57,056 nucleotides of DNA, from positions 1 through 57,056 of the forward strand of contig JAFLRY010000009.1 of assembly GCA_022511205.1 (NCBI GenBank), given 5' to 3'. The DNA comes from Eubacterium sp. (lineage in GTDB: Bacteria; Bacillota; Clostridia; Oscillospirales; Acutalibacteraceae). The translations under genes and the position numbers were made by a program. Positions 14,175 to 22,993 of the stretch are shown piece after piece (position 1 is the first letter of the stretch; the number at the start of each line of letters is the position of its first letter). A model generated the notes under the pieces. The model did no database searches, had not been told where the DNA came from, and saw nothing but the letters and a program-made list of their open reading frames with translations.

Positions 14175-15374
14175 GTGATCGGATTATTCGGAAAGCTTTT
14201 TGGCTTTGCGATGGGTATTTTATACTCCTTTTTTAAGCTGAAAAAAACTGAAAATAAGGTCGCTTTTATCTCACGCCAAAGCGAAGAGCCGTCTCTCGAT
14301 TTCCTCTTTCTGATAAATGAGATCAAGGCAAATTATCCTCAATACAAGGTTGAAGTGCTTTGCAAAATGATACCCGCGGGCATTATCGGAAAGATCAAAT
14401 ATATCGGCGAATTTTTCCGCCAGATGAACGCGCTTGCCACCTCAAAGGTAGCAGTGCTTGACGGCTACTGCATCCTTGCCTGTATGCTTACGCATAAAAA
14501 AGAGCTTAAGATCATTCAGATCTGGCATGCCCTCGGCGCTTATAAGCGCTTCGGCAAATCTATTCTTGACATGGAGGGCGGCAGCTCCTCCGCTATGGCC
14601 AAGGCCTTTAAAATGCATAGCAATTACGATCTCATCGCCGCCAGCGGCTTTGATTGCGTTAAGTATTTTTCAGAGGCGTTCGGTCAGCCAAAGGAGAAAT
14701 TCATTCCCATCGGTATTCCGAGAATGGATCATCTAACTGATGAAGCCGAGAATGATAAAATGAAAAACGCCGTTTACGAAGCTTATCCCAAGCTGAACAA
14801 CGGCAAAAAAACGATCCTCTACGTTCCTACTTTCCGTGACAGGGAGGAGGATGTCCGCGAGCTTCATACAGCAACGCGGGAGCTTATTGGCAGCATAGAT
14901 TTCAACGTCTTTAATCTTATCATCAAGCATCACGTTCTTGATTCCGGCAACGAGGAGATTTACGTTGATTCCAAGGAAAATCCGATCGTAGGAGCTTCCT
15001 TTGAGGGAATGGATCTTATGCCTGTTTCCGATTACGTGATAACCGATTACAGCTCGATAATTTACGAAGCCCTGCTAAAGGAGCTTCCCATATATCTGTT
15101 TTGCTTTGACGGTGAAAAATATATTGACGAGCGCGGCTTCTATATTGATTTTTGGAATGATATCCCCGCCGTTTATTCAAAAACGGCGCAGGGAATTTAT
15201 GATGCGGTAGCGGAAAATATGACTGTTTCTCACGAAAAAACCGAGGCGTTTAAAAAGGCGTACGTTAATAAAAAATATCCGTCAATCACCAAGATTTACG
15301 GCGAGATCATAGACGAGCTTATCCGCGGCGTTTATGATAATCGCTATAATTTCAGGGAAAACAAAGATGAATAA
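14175..15374 (+). CDS. CDP-glycerol glycerophosphotransferase family protein (TagB/TagF-like), first of a tandem pair
   Basis: A 399-residue glycosyltransferase-fold enzyme of the Glyphos_transf family, which adds glycerol phosphate units to teichoic acid linkage units or related cell-surface glycans at the inner membrane face. Family motifs seen are IWHALGAYKRFG, YVPTFRD, IIKHHV and VITDYSSIIYEALL. The N-terminus has a hydrophobic or amphipathic stretch (IGLFGKLFGFAMGILYSFFKL) and no large extra domain, as in TagB. GTG at 14175 is preceded by AGGAAG 8 bases away; the GTG at 14166 touches that site. Its stop overlaps the start of its paralogue. Confidence 0.85.
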   Translation: MIGLFGKLFGFAMGILYSFFKLKKTENKVAFISRQSEEPSLDFLFLINEIKANYPQYKVEVLCKMIPAGIIGKIKYIGEFFRQMNALATSKVAVLDGYCILACMLTHKKELKIIQIWHALGAYKRFGKSILDMEGGSSSAMAKAFKMHSNYDLIAASGFDCVKYFSEAFGQPKEKFIPIGIPRMDHLTDEAENDKMKNAVYEAYPKLNNGKKTILYVPTFRDREEDVRELHTATRELIGSIDFNVFNLIIKHHVLDSGNEEIYVDSKENPIVGASFEGMDLMPVSDYVITDYSSIIYEALLKELPIYLFCFDGEKYIDERGFYIDFWNDIPAVYSKTAQGIYDAVAENMTVSHEKTEAFKKAYVNKKYPSITKIYGEIIDELIRGVYDNRYNFRENKDE

Positions 15375-16488
15375 AATCGTTTCATTTCTTTATCCGATAC
15401 TTCAAAGAGCGAGATTCGCAAAGTTCATATCGCTTTTCAACGGAGCGAAGAAGCTGCCCCTTAAAAGCGATAAGATACTGATGTTTACCACCTCCCGCGG
15501 AAAGCTGGGCGGTAATCTTTTCGCCATAAAAAACTATATCGAAAGCAATAATCTGCCCTATAAAATTACGGCGTTCACAAGCGTTGATATGCCCGATGAA
15601 AAAACCGTTGCCCGCGAAATGGCAACCAGCAAATTCATTCTCGTTGACGATTTCGAGCCGAGAGTTTACGTTTTAAAGCTTCGTGAAAACCAGCATCTCG
15701 TGCAGGTTTGGCACGCAATGGGCGCTTTCAAAAAATTCGGCTACAGCAGAAGCTCCGCGGAGAAAAATTCTTTAACGCACAAGAACTACACGGAGGCTAT
15801 CGTTTCCTCGCCCGTGCTTACTGCGGTCTATGCCGAGGCGTTCGGGATAGACGAAAGCAGAATAAAGCCCGTTGGTGTTCCGAGAACGGATATGCTTTTT
15901 GATACGAATTACAGGAACGAAGCAGTTGAACGTCTTTACGGAAAAGAGCCGAGACTTAAGGGCAAAAAGATCTGCCTTTTCGCTCCAACCTTCAGAGGAA
16001 ACAGTGTTAATGACGGCTGTTATCCAAAGGAATTCCTCGATATAAAGCGCCTTGCCGATGACTTGGGCGAGGATTGGGCAATCATTCTAAAATATCATCC
16101 GTTTATTAAAAATCCTCCCGAAATTCCCGATGAGATCGAGGACAGAGTTTTTGATTTCGGCGACGAGCGGGAGATAAATGATATCCTGTTTATAACCGAC
16201 GTGCTGGTAACGGATTATTCCTCCGTTATTTTTGAAAACGCAGTGCTGGGCAATCCCTGCGTTTTATACGCTCCCGATCTTGCGGATTATGAGGGCGAGA
16301 GGGGCTTCTATTTCGAATACGATGCCTATTCCTGCGGGCGGGTGGTTAAAAGCGAAAACGAGCTTGCCGAGGCAATCAAAAACGCGGAAAATAATACGAA
16401 AAAATCAGAAGAATTCAGGAAGCGCTTCGTTTCTCTTTGTGACGGAAATTCGAGCAGGCGCTTCGTTGAGGAGATCATAAATCAATGA
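15367..16488 (+). CDS. CDP-glycerol glycerophosphotransferase family protein, second of a tandem pair
   Basis: A 373-residue paralogue of the upstream enzyme with the same motif order: VWHAMGAFKKFGYS, LFAPTFRGN, KYHPF and VTDYSSVIFENAVLG. Start at 15367 overlaps the previous gene by 8 bases and gives the expected N-terminus; an in-frame ATG at 15334 would overlap by 41 bases and is less likely. The two may act in sequence, one priming and one extending, as TagB and TagF do, or use different donors. The next gene overlaps by ATGA. Confidence 0.85.
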   Translation: MNKIVSFLYPILQRARFAKFISLFNGAKKLPLKSDKILMFTTSRGKLGGNLFAIKNYIESNNLPYKITAFTSVDMPDEKTVAREMATSKFILVDDFEPRVYVLKLRENQHLVQVWHAMGAFKKFGYSRSSAEKNSLTHKNYTEAIVSSPVLTAVYAEAFGIDESRIKPVGVPRTDMLFDTNYRNEAVERLYGKEPRLKGKKICLFAPTFRGNSVNDGCYPKEFLDIKRLADDLGEDWAIILKYHPFIKNPPEIPDEIEDRVFDFGDEREINDILFITDVLVTDYSSVIFENAVLGNPCVLYAPDLADYEGERGFYFEYDAYSCGRVVKSENELAEAIKNAENNTKKSEEFRKRFVSLCDGNSSRRFVEEIINQ

Positions 16489-17672
16489 GCTACGAACTGT
16501 CAAAAAAATTCGCAAGCCTAAAACCCTCCGCGGTAAGGGAAATCTTAAAGGCAACGAGCCAGCCGGGCATGATAGCCTTTGCGGGCGGCTCTCCCGCCGT
16601 TGAGGCCTTTCCCTGCGAAGAGGTCAAAACCATTTCTAACGAAATACTCAGCGAAAACCCTGTTTCCGCCCTTGTTTACGGCGTTTCGGAGGGCTATGAG
16701 CCGCTGAGGGTTCAAGTCAGAGAATGGCTGAAAAGGCGTGAAAATACCGTCAGCGACGATGATGAGATCATAATCACCTCCGGCGGCACTCAGGTTATGG
16801 ATATCGCCACCAGAGTGCTTACCTCGGAGGGTGATACAGTTATCTGCGAAGACCCCTCATTCATCGGCTCGCTCAATTGCTTCCGCTCCCACGGCTGCAA
16901 GCTGGCGGGCGTTCCCATTGATGCGGACGGAATGAATATCGAAGCGCTTGAAAAGGTTATCAAGAGCAATCCAAACGCAAAATTTATCTATACTATCCCG
17001 AATTTCCAAAACCCCGGCGGCACTACCTTAAGCCTTGAAAAGCGCAGAAAAATGTACGCGCTCGCCAAGGAAAACAACCTCGTTATCGTTGAGGATAACC
17101 CCTACGGAAACCTTCGGGTAGAGGGCGAGGACGTTCCCGCGATAAAGAGTATGGATACGGACGGAATCGTTATCTACGCCGGCTCGTTCTCAAAAATTCT
17201 TGCCCCCGGTATAAGGGTCGCCTATGCCGTAGTTCCTAAAAAAATCGTCGGCGCGTTCACCATCGGCAAGCAGGTTTCGGACGTTCATTCAGGCGTTCTG
17301 AATCAGATGATCGTCTCCCGCTGGTTTGACGAATACGACGTTGACGCGCATATCGAAAATATAAGAAAAATCTACCGCAGAAAGCTCAATTTAATGTGCG
17401 ATTGTCTTGATGAATACTGCGGCGATTTCATAAAATACGTTAGACCGCAGGGCGGTCTGTTCATCTGGGCGCTGCTGCCCGAGGACGTTGATATGCTTGA
17501 TTATGTGAATAAACTTATTGAAAGGAACGTTGCGGTAGTTCCCGGCACGGCGTTTATGACAGATGATACGAAGCCCTGCCGATATATCCGCCTGAATTTC
17601 TCGACCCCGTCCGATGAGGACATCGTTAAGGGAGTAAAAATTATGGGCGAAATCGCGAAACAATATAAGTAA
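16485..17672 (+). CDS. PLP-dependent aminotransferase class I/II (2-aminoadipate/aromatic transaminase-like)
   Basis: A 395-residue fold-type I aminotransferase. The PLP lysine is K237 in SFSKILAPGIRV; other signatures are AFAGGSPAVEAFP near the N-terminus, YTIPNFQNPGG and VEDNPYG. This pattern is the LysN/MocR-catalytic-domain subgroup, which transaminates 2-aminoadipate, branched-chain or aromatic amino acids; there is no fused GntR domain. It overlaps the glycerophosphotransferase gene by four bases (ATGA) and is followed after 11 bases by trpS, so it belongs to a mixed operon. Exact substrate unknown. Confidence 0.88.
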   Translation: MSYELSKKFASLKPSAVREILKATSQPGMIAFAGGSPAVEAFPCEEVKTISNEILSENPVSALVYGVSEGYEPLRVQVREWLKRRENTVSDDDEIIITSGGTQVMDIATRVLTSEGDTVICEDPSFIGSLNCFRSHGCKLAGVPIDADGMNIEALEKVIKSNPNAKFIYTIPNFQNPGGTTLSLEKRRKMYALAKENNLVIVEDNPYGNLRVEGEDVPAIKSMDTDGIVIYAGSFSKILAPGIRVAYAVVPKKIVGAFTIGKQVSDVHSGVLNQMIVSRWFDEYDVDAHIENIRKIYRRKLNLMCDCLDEYCGDFIKYVRPQGGLFIWALLPEDVDMLDYVNKLIERNVAVVPGTAFMTDDTKPCRYIRLNFSTPSDEDIVKGVKIMGEIAKQYK

Positions 17673-17683
17673 AGGTGAAAAAT

Positions 17684-18691
17684 ATGGAAGAAATCAAAAC
17701 CGAAAGAAGAAAAAGGAGCCTCTCTTTAATCCAGCCCACGTCAATTCCCACGCTGGGAAATTACCTGGGAGCGATGAAGGGCTGGCCCACCTTTCAAAAG
17801 GAATACGATACGATCTACGGCGTTGCCGATCTTCATTCAATAACAGTTCGTCAAGATCCCCAGCAGCTGAAAAAGCAGATAACGGAGCTTTACGCAATGC
17901 TTCTTGCGATCGGTCTTGACCCTGAAACGGGAATCGTTTTCATTCAGTCGCAGGTGCCGGCTCATTCTCAGCTGGCGTGGATACTCAACTGCTACACCCA
18001 GTTCGGCGAGCTTTCCCGAATGACCCAGTTCAAGGATAAATCAAAGCAGCACAGCGATAACGTTAACGCGGGTCTGTTTACATATCCCTGCCTTATGGCG
18101 GCTGATATTCTGCTTTATCAGGCGGATATCGTTCCTGTGGGCAACGATCAGAAGCAGCACGTTGAGATAACGCGGGATATCGCGGAGCGCTTCAACGGCG
18201 TTTACGGCAACGTGTTTAAAGTGCCGGAGCCGTATATTCCAAAGAGCGGCGCGAGGGTCATGAGCCTTGCGGATCCAACGAGAAAGATGAGCAAGTCCGA
18301 TCCGAACCCCAAGGGAACGGTATATCTCACTGACGAGCCGAACGTGATTATGAAGAAGTTCAAGTCCGCCGTTACGGACAGCGAAATGAGCGTTCGCTAC
18401 GCCGAGGGCAAGGACGGTATAAATAATCTTATGACTATCTACTCCGTTATTACGGGCAACAGCCTTGAGCAGATAGAAGCGGATTTTTCCGGCAAGGGCT
18501 ACGGCGATTTCAAAAAAGCAGTGGGCGAAGCCGTTGTTGAGGAGTTAAGACCCGTTCAGGAAAACTTCAAACGGCTTATGGCTGATAAGGCGTATCTTGT
18601 AGAATGCCAGAAAAAAGGCGCGGATGCGGCTTCCCGCATCGCCCAGCGCACCCTTGATAAGGCAATGAAAAAGATCGGTTTCGTATTTTAA
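17684..18691 (+). CDS. trpS: Tryptophan--tRNA ligase TrpS
   Basis: A 335-residue class Ic synthetase charging tRNA-Trp. The class I HIGH-equivalent lies in PTLGNYLGAMKGW and the KMSKS loop reads RKMSKSDPN. GVADLHSITV and QADIVPVGNDQKQHVE are typical TrpRS blocks. The ATG at 17684 follows AAAGGTG; a GTG at 17675 lies inside that site. No T-box leader is present, which fits its place inside an operon behind the aminotransferase. A terminator follows. Confidence 0.97.
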   Translation: MEEIKTERRKRSLSLIQPTSIPTLGNYLGAMKGWPTFQKEYDTIYGVADLHSITVRQDPQQLKKQITELYAMLLAIGLDPETGIVFIQSQVPAHSQLAWILNCYTQFGELSRMTQFKDKSKQHSDNVNAGLFTYPCLMAADILLYQADIVPVGNDQKQHVEITRDIAERFNGVYGNVFKVPEPYIPKSGARVMSLADPTRKMSKSDPNPKGTVYLTDEPNVIMKKFKSAVTDSEMSVRYAEGKDGINNLMTIYSVITGNSLEQIEADFSGKGYGDFKKAVGEAVVEELRPVQENFKRLMADKAYLVECQKKGADAASRIAQRTLDKAMKKIGFVF

Positions 18692-18705
18692 AACGCAACA
18701 ATTTT

Positions 18706-18735
18706 GGGAGAGTACGACAGTACCCTCCCTTTTAT
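18706..18735 (+). terminator. Terminator after trpS
   Basis: GGGAG-A-GTAC pairs with GTAC-C-CTCCC around GACA (18706-18729), followed by TTTTATTT. Confidence 0.8.
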
Positions 18736-18791
18736 TTATTATCTTTGTTTATATTGACTAAAATGGGTTGCTTTTTTTGGAGTCTTTATCA

Positions 18792-18821
18792 TTGACCGAA
18801 ATTGTAATTTTATGATATAAT
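18792..18821 (+). promoter_or_regulatory. Promoter of the SCP2-aminotransferase-transketolase operon
   Basis: TTGACC (18792-18797), 18 bases, TATAAT (18816-18821), about 45 bases before the TTG start codon at 18869. Confidence 0.65.
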
Positions 18822-18868
18822 TTTTATAAGTGTAAATAGCTTTATTTTCCATTAAAGGAGGAATAAAT

Positions 18869-19633
18869 TTGAAAGAAGCAAAAGCAATGGCATACGTGAA
18901 TATGTACGGCGTGCTGGCGACTCTTGAGAAGCTTTGTGAGATAGACGAGGAGGCTAAAGCGGTATTAAAATCGCTGAAAAAGCCCGTTTCACTTTGCTTT
19001 GACGTTGCGAACGGCCCGTGCGGCACGTTCCATTTCACCAACGACGGTTGCAAGATGACAGACGGCTCGGAGGGTTGCACCTGCAAAATGAATTTTGCGT
19101 CGCCCGAAAAATTCAACGCGCTTATCGACAACGCAAAGCCCGGTATCCCCTCAAAGGGAGCGGTACAGGTGCTTACATTCCTTTTAGGCCCGTTCACGAA
19201 GCTGACGGACAGACTTACCAAGCTCTTAATGCCCAGTGAGGAAGATTTGAAGGACAGAGCGTTTTTCGAGGAATCAACTCAGCTTACGTTCTACACCATC
19301 GCAGGCGCGATCTCTGCTCTCGCGAATTCCGATTCCATTTCCAAGGTTTCGGCTTCAAATACTGTTGACGGCGCTGTTTCAATGGGTATCAAGGACGTTT
19401 GCTACGCCACGATAACCGTTAAAGACCACACCTTTAAAACCTCTAAGACAAAGGCGGATAATCCGAGAGCTATAATGGAATTTGCCAGCATTGATCTTGC
19501 TTACGGTTTGTTCACCGGCACGGCTTCAACCGTAGCTGAGCTCTGCGCGGGCAATATCTATATGGCCGGTATGATCTCAATGGTAGATAATATCAACCGT
19601 ATTTTAGACAGAGTTGCCGCTTATCTCGGTTAA
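18869..19633 (+). CDS. SCP2 sterol-transfer-like domain protein, TTG start
   Basis: A 254-residue protein resembling the SCP2 (sterol carrier protein 2) fold, a hydrophobic-cavity domain that binds lipids or acyl groups. The domain seems to occupy the first half (LCFDVANGPCGTFHFTNDGC, then CKMNFASPEKFNALID). The second half is helical and unassigned. The TTG at 18869 follows a strong AAAGGAGG at 18855-18862; the first ATG is six codons in and has no site. It opens a five-gene operon whose last gene is a second SCP2-like protein. No catalytic residues are evident, so a binding or carrier role is inferred. Confidence 0.6.
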   Translation: MKEAKAMAYVNMYGVLATLEKLCEIDEEAKAVLKSLKKPVSLCFDVANGPCGTFHFTNDGCKMTDGSEGCTCKMNFASPEKFNALIDNAKPGIPSKGAVQVLTFLLGPFTKLTDRLTKLLMPSEEDLKDRAFFEESTQLTFYTIAGAISALANSDSISKVSASNTVDGAVSMGIKDVCYATITVKDHTFKTSKTKADNPRAIMEFASIDLAYGLFTGTASTVAELCAGNIYMAGMISMVDNINRILDRVAAYLG

Positions 19634-19652
19634 ATGAAAGGAGAATGAAATT

Positions 19653-20933
19653 ATGAGTAAATTTCCTGAATATAAACACGAAAAAAGCCAGGAGTGGTTC
19701 AACAGAGCGCTTGCCGCGATCCCGTCAGGCGTTTACGGACATCTTGGCCCAAGTGAGGGTCTGTTCCTTCCCATCACAAAATGGCCGCTGATGAGCGATC
19801 ATGCCAAGGGAACTTATTTCTGGGACGTTGACGGCAATAAGTATCTCGATTTAATGTGCGCCTACGGCCCCAACGTTCTCGGCTATTGTGACGACGACGT
19901 TGACGCCGCCGCTATCGCTCAGCTTAAAATCGGCAACTGCACCACCTCGCCCTCCTACAAAATGGTTGAGTGCGCCGAGCTTCTTAAGGATACCGTTGCC
20001 AGCGCGGACTGGGCGTTCTTTATGAAAAACGGCTCAGACGCCACCACTTTCTCGGTTATGTGCGCCCGCGCCCACACCGGTAAGAAAAAGATTTTCTTCC
20101 TCAAGGGCTACTATCACGGCGATTTCCAGTGGGCGCAGAAGATAGATTACCCCGGAATCCTTCCCGAGGACGTTGCCAACAACGTAACGATTCCGTGGTT
20201 TGATCTCGAAGCGCTTCAGCAGGCTTATGACGAGTGCAACGGAGACGTTGCGGGCCTTATCGCTCAGCCCTACGATCACGGCAATTTCAAGGATAACGAG
20301 GTCGCCAATAAAGAGTATTGGCAGGCGGTTCGCAAGTTCTGCGACGATCACGGAATGGTGCTTATTTTTGACGACGTTCGCACCGGCTTTCGTCTTGATA
20401 TCGCCGGTTCGGACCACTATTACGGCATCAAGGCAGACCTTATCTGCTTCTGCAAAGCCCTTGCAAACGGCTATAATATGTCCGCTTGCTGCGGCGGCGA
20501 GCATATGAAGGCTACCGCTTCTTCGGTTACATACACGGGCTCTTATTGGATGAGCGCTGAGCCCTTCGCGGCGTGCCTTGCCTGCATTCCGAAGATGAAG
20601 AAGCTTGATATTCCCAACAAATTCAGAGAGGTCGGAACGAGACTTACGGACGGCTTCGTTGCCGCCGGTAAGGAGCATGGCTTCAATCTCGTGGTATCCG
20701 GCGAGCCTGCGCTGTTCTATCTCAGAATAGCCAATGATGACAGCCTTATGCTTCATCAGGAGTGGATCGCGGAGTGCGTTTCAAGAGGTCTTTTCCTTGC
20801 TTCCCACCACAACCACTTCATCAATGCCGCGATCACCGATGAGGACGTTAAGCTGGCAATCGATATAGCAGAGGATGCGTTCGGTGTTGTTCAGGCAAAT
20901 CATCCTGAACTCGATTTATCACCGATAAAATAA
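19653..20933 (+). CDS. Class III PLP-dependent aminotransferase (glutamate-1-semialdehyde aminomutase-like)
   Basis: A 426-residue fold-type I enzyme. The PLP lysine is K268 in CFCKALANGYNMSACCGG, the PLP-phosphate loop includes KNGSDATT, and the aspartate contacting the PLP ring nitrogen is in FDDVRTGFR. Overall order matches HemL and related class III aminotransferases acting on omega-amino or keto-sugar substrates. No other tetrapyrrole genes are near, and its partners are transketolase halves, so amination of an aldehyde or ketose product is more likely than haem synthesis. It begins 19 bases after the SCP2 gene. Confidence 0.88.
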   Translation: MSKFPEYKHEKSQEWFNRALAAIPSGVYGHLGPSEGLFLPITKWPLMSDHAKGTYFWDVDGNKYLDLMCAYGPNVLGYCDDDVDAAAIAQLKIGNCTTSPSYKMVECAELLKDTVASADWAFFMKNGSDATTFSVMCARAHTGKKKIFFLKGYYHGDFQWAQKIDYPGILPEDVANNVTIPWFDLEALQQAYDECNGDVAGLIAQPYDHGNFKDNEVANKEYWQAVRKFCDDHGMVLIFDDVRTGFRLDIAGSDHYYGIKADLICFCKALANGYNMSACCGGEHMKATASSVTYTGSYWMSAEPFAACLACIPKMKKLDIPNKFREVGTRLTDGFVAAGKEHGFNLVVSGEPALFYLRIANDDSLMLHQEWIAECVSRGLFLASHHNHFINAAITDEDVKLAIDIAEDAFGVVQANHPELDLSPIK

Positions 20934-20951
20934 TGTAAGTAAAATAAGGCA

Positions 20952-21016
20952 AGGCAGAGCAAACCAAAGCCGAATCAGCCGTTTTAAACCTTGTTCGGAT
21001 TTGGTGCGCTTTGCCT
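20952..21016 (+). other. Long imperfect inverted repeat inside the operon
   Basis: The arms 20952-20974 and 20994-21016 are complementary at 19 of 23 positions, around a 19-base loop. It lies between the aminotransferase and the transketolase, 23 bases before the latter start codon. No U-tract follows, so it is not a classical terminator; it may stabilise or process the polycistronic RNA, or be a remnant of a small repeat element. Confidence 0.55.
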
Positions 21017-21039
21017 CAATAAAAGAAAGGGGAAAATTT

Positions 21040-21933
21040 ATGCCTGCAAATTACAAGCCGTTCGATAAGGAAGAATGGCTGCGCCTTGAAAAAAAGGCGG
21101 ACGAATTAAGAAGGCTCACCATCAAAACGGCAGTATGGGGCGGCTCAGGTCATATGGGCGGCGCTATGAGCGCTATGGACGTTATGACCATCCTCTACCA
21201 CCGTTTTATGAAGCTTGACGTTAACGATCCCGAAATGGAGGACAGAGACCGCTTCGTGCTATCAAAAGGTCACGCGGCAGTCGGCTACGCTCCCGTGCTG
21301 GTGGATTACGGCTTTATGCCTGAGGAGGAGCTGCATATCTTCAACCTTACCGGCGCGAAGATCGGTATGCACCTTGACTGCAACAAAGTTACCGGAGTTG
21401 ACTGCTCAACCGGCTCTCTCGGCCACGGAATTTCACTTGCCGTTGGCTTCGCCCTTGCTGGAAGAGTTAAGGGCATAGACTATATGAACTACGTTGTTAC
21501 CGGCGACGGCGAGCTCAACGAGGGCTCTAACTGGGAAGCTGCGATGAGCGCGGCTCAGTTCAAGCTTTCAAACGTAGTCGTTTTCGCTGATAATAATAAG
21601 TGTATGATCGACGGCAGAGTGGATGACGAAATGAAGGTTGAGCCTCTCGATAAGAAATTCGAGGCGTTCGGCTTCAACGCTATCCGTGTTGACGGTCACA
21701 ACTTCAAGGAACTCAACGACGCTATCGAAGCAGCCATTAAGAATCACCAAGAGGGCGGCGACAAGCCCACTGCTATTATTATGGACACCTTCAAGGGCGC
21801 GGGCGTAGACTTTATGCAGGATAATTACCTGTGGCACTACGGCTCTCTTGATGAAGCCAAGGTACAGCAGGCGTATGAATCCCTCGATAATTATTATAAG
21901 ACGCGCTGCGAGCGTGCGGAAAAGGAGGCGTAA
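21040..21933 (+). CDS. Transketolase, N-terminal (TPP-binding) subunit
   Basis: A 297-residue protein equal to the first third of a full transketolase. It carries the thiamine diphosphate-binding region: LSKGHAAVGYAP, CSTGSLGHGISLAVG, and the metal/TPP motif GDGELNEGSNWEA ending near DNNKCMIDG. The ATG at 21040 follows AAAGGGG; an in-frame GTG at 21001 lies inside the inverted repeat and has no site. The partner C-terminal subunit begins 3 bases after its stop. Split transketolases serve in pentose phosphate metabolism or in dedicated pathways for unusual sugars; the surrounding genes suggest the latter. Confidence 0.93.
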   Translation: MPANYKPFDKEEWLRLEKKADELRRLTIKTAVWGGSGHMGGAMSAMDVMTILYHRFMKLDVNDPEMEDRDRFVLSKGHAAVGYAPVLVDYGFMPEEELHIFNLTGAKIGMHLDCNKVTGVDCSTGSLGHGISLAVGFALAGRVKGIDYMNYVVTGDGELNEGSNWEAAMSAAQFKLSNVVVFADNNKCMIDGRVDDEMKVEPLDKKFEAFGFNAIRVDGHNFKELNDAIEAAIKNHQEGGDKPTAIIMDTFKGAGVDFMQDNYLWHYGSLDEAKVQQAYESLDNYYKTRCERAEKEA

Positions 21934-21936
21934 GCT

Positions 21937-22947
21937 ATGGGCGGAATGACATATACTATGACGGATACAACCAAGCTTTCAACCGCTGAGTGCTACGGTA
22001 TAGCCCTTTGCGAGCTTGGCGAGGAGCATAAGGACGTTGTTGCTCTCACTGCCGATCTTGCGAAATCAACGAAAATCGGTATGTTCGGCGAGAAATTCCC
22101 CGAGCGCTTTTTCAACGTAGGTATCGCGGAGCAGAATCTGTTCGGCGTTTCCGCGGGTCTTGCGAAAAACGGCTTAGTTCCGTTTACTTCTACTTTCGCA
22201 ATTTTCGCGGCGGCTCGTTCTCTCGATCAGATCCATACGGATATCTGCTATCAGAACGTTCCCGTTAAAATTATTGCTACCCACGCGGGTACTTCCTTCG
22301 GTCAGGCGGGCTCTACCCACCATTCGCTTATCGACCTTGCCTGTATGAGAACGCTCCCGAATATGACGGTTATCTGCCCTTGTGACGGCGCTGAAACCTA
22401 TCACGCCGTTAAAGCGGCTTACGATATCGAAGGTCCCGTTTATATCCGTATAAACAGAGGCTTTGATCAGGTTATCTACAAGAACGTTGAGGATTGCAAG
22501 TTTGAGTGGAACAAGGCTTCTCTTATGAATGACGGCACGGATATCACCGTTATCGCCTGCGGCTCCTGCGTGTTTGAAGCAATGCAGGCGGCGCGTATGG
22601 CTGAGGCGGACGGCGGCATCAAGGTTCGCGTTATCAATATGCACACCATTAAGCCCATCGACGAGGAGGCTATTCTCAGTGCCGTTATGGATACCCGCCG
22701 TATCATCACGGTTGAGGATCATGAGGTTATGGGCGGCCTCGGCTCTGCTGTTGCGGAGGTCGTTGCCAAGTCCGGCAAGGCGTGTGCCTTTAAGATGCTG
22801 GGTCACCAGAATGCGTTTTCAACCATCGGTCTTCAGGAGGATCTTCTTGCTCTTGCCAAGATCGACGCAAACGGCATTGCGGAAGCAATTCAGGAAATGA
22901 TGCACGCTGATTTCGAAGCAGACGATGCTTGGGATGACGAATTCTAA
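21937..22947 (+). CDS. Transketolase, C-terminal (pyrimidine-binding plus C-domain) subunit
   Basis: A 336-residue partner of the upstream gene. It has the catalytic glutamate motif GIAEQNLFGVSAGLA, which contacts the TPP pyrimidine, the THAGTSFGQAGSTHHSLID loop and a C-terminal domain with ITVEDHEVMGGLGSAV. AAAGGAGG precedes the ATG and three bases separate the genes, so the subunits should be made in equal amounts. Together they form one transketolase transferring a two-carbon ketol unit between ketose and aldose substrates. Confidence 0.94.
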   Translation: MGGMTYTMTDTTKLSTAECYGIALCELGEEHKDVVALTADLAKSTKIGMFGEKFPERFFNVGIAEQNLFGVSAGLAKNGLVPFTSTFAIFAAARSLDQIHTDICYQNVPVKIIATHAGTSFGQAGSTHHSLIDLACMRTLPNMTVICPCDGAETYHAVKAAYDIEGPVYIRINRGFDQVIYKNVEDCKFEWNKASLMNDGTDITVIACGSCVFEAMQAARMAEADGGIKVRVINMHTIKPIDEEAILSAVMDTRRIITVEDHEVMGGLGSAVAEVVAKSGKACAFKMLGHQNAFSTIGLQEDLLALAKIDANGIAEAIQEMMHADFEADDAWDDEF

Positions 22948-22993
22948 TATCAATCATTTCAGTATTATTTGCTAAGGAAAGGAAAGTGTTATT

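Noticed and set aside
18600-18870. Possible T-box or riboswitch near trpS and the SCP2 operon
   Set aside because: No specifier loop, T-box core sequence or known aptamer was found; only a terminator and a promoter are present.
20034-20756. A 240-codon minus-strand frame inside the aminotransferase
   Set aside because: Shadow frame; the plus-strand aminotransferase has all catalytic motifs and its own ribosome-binding site.
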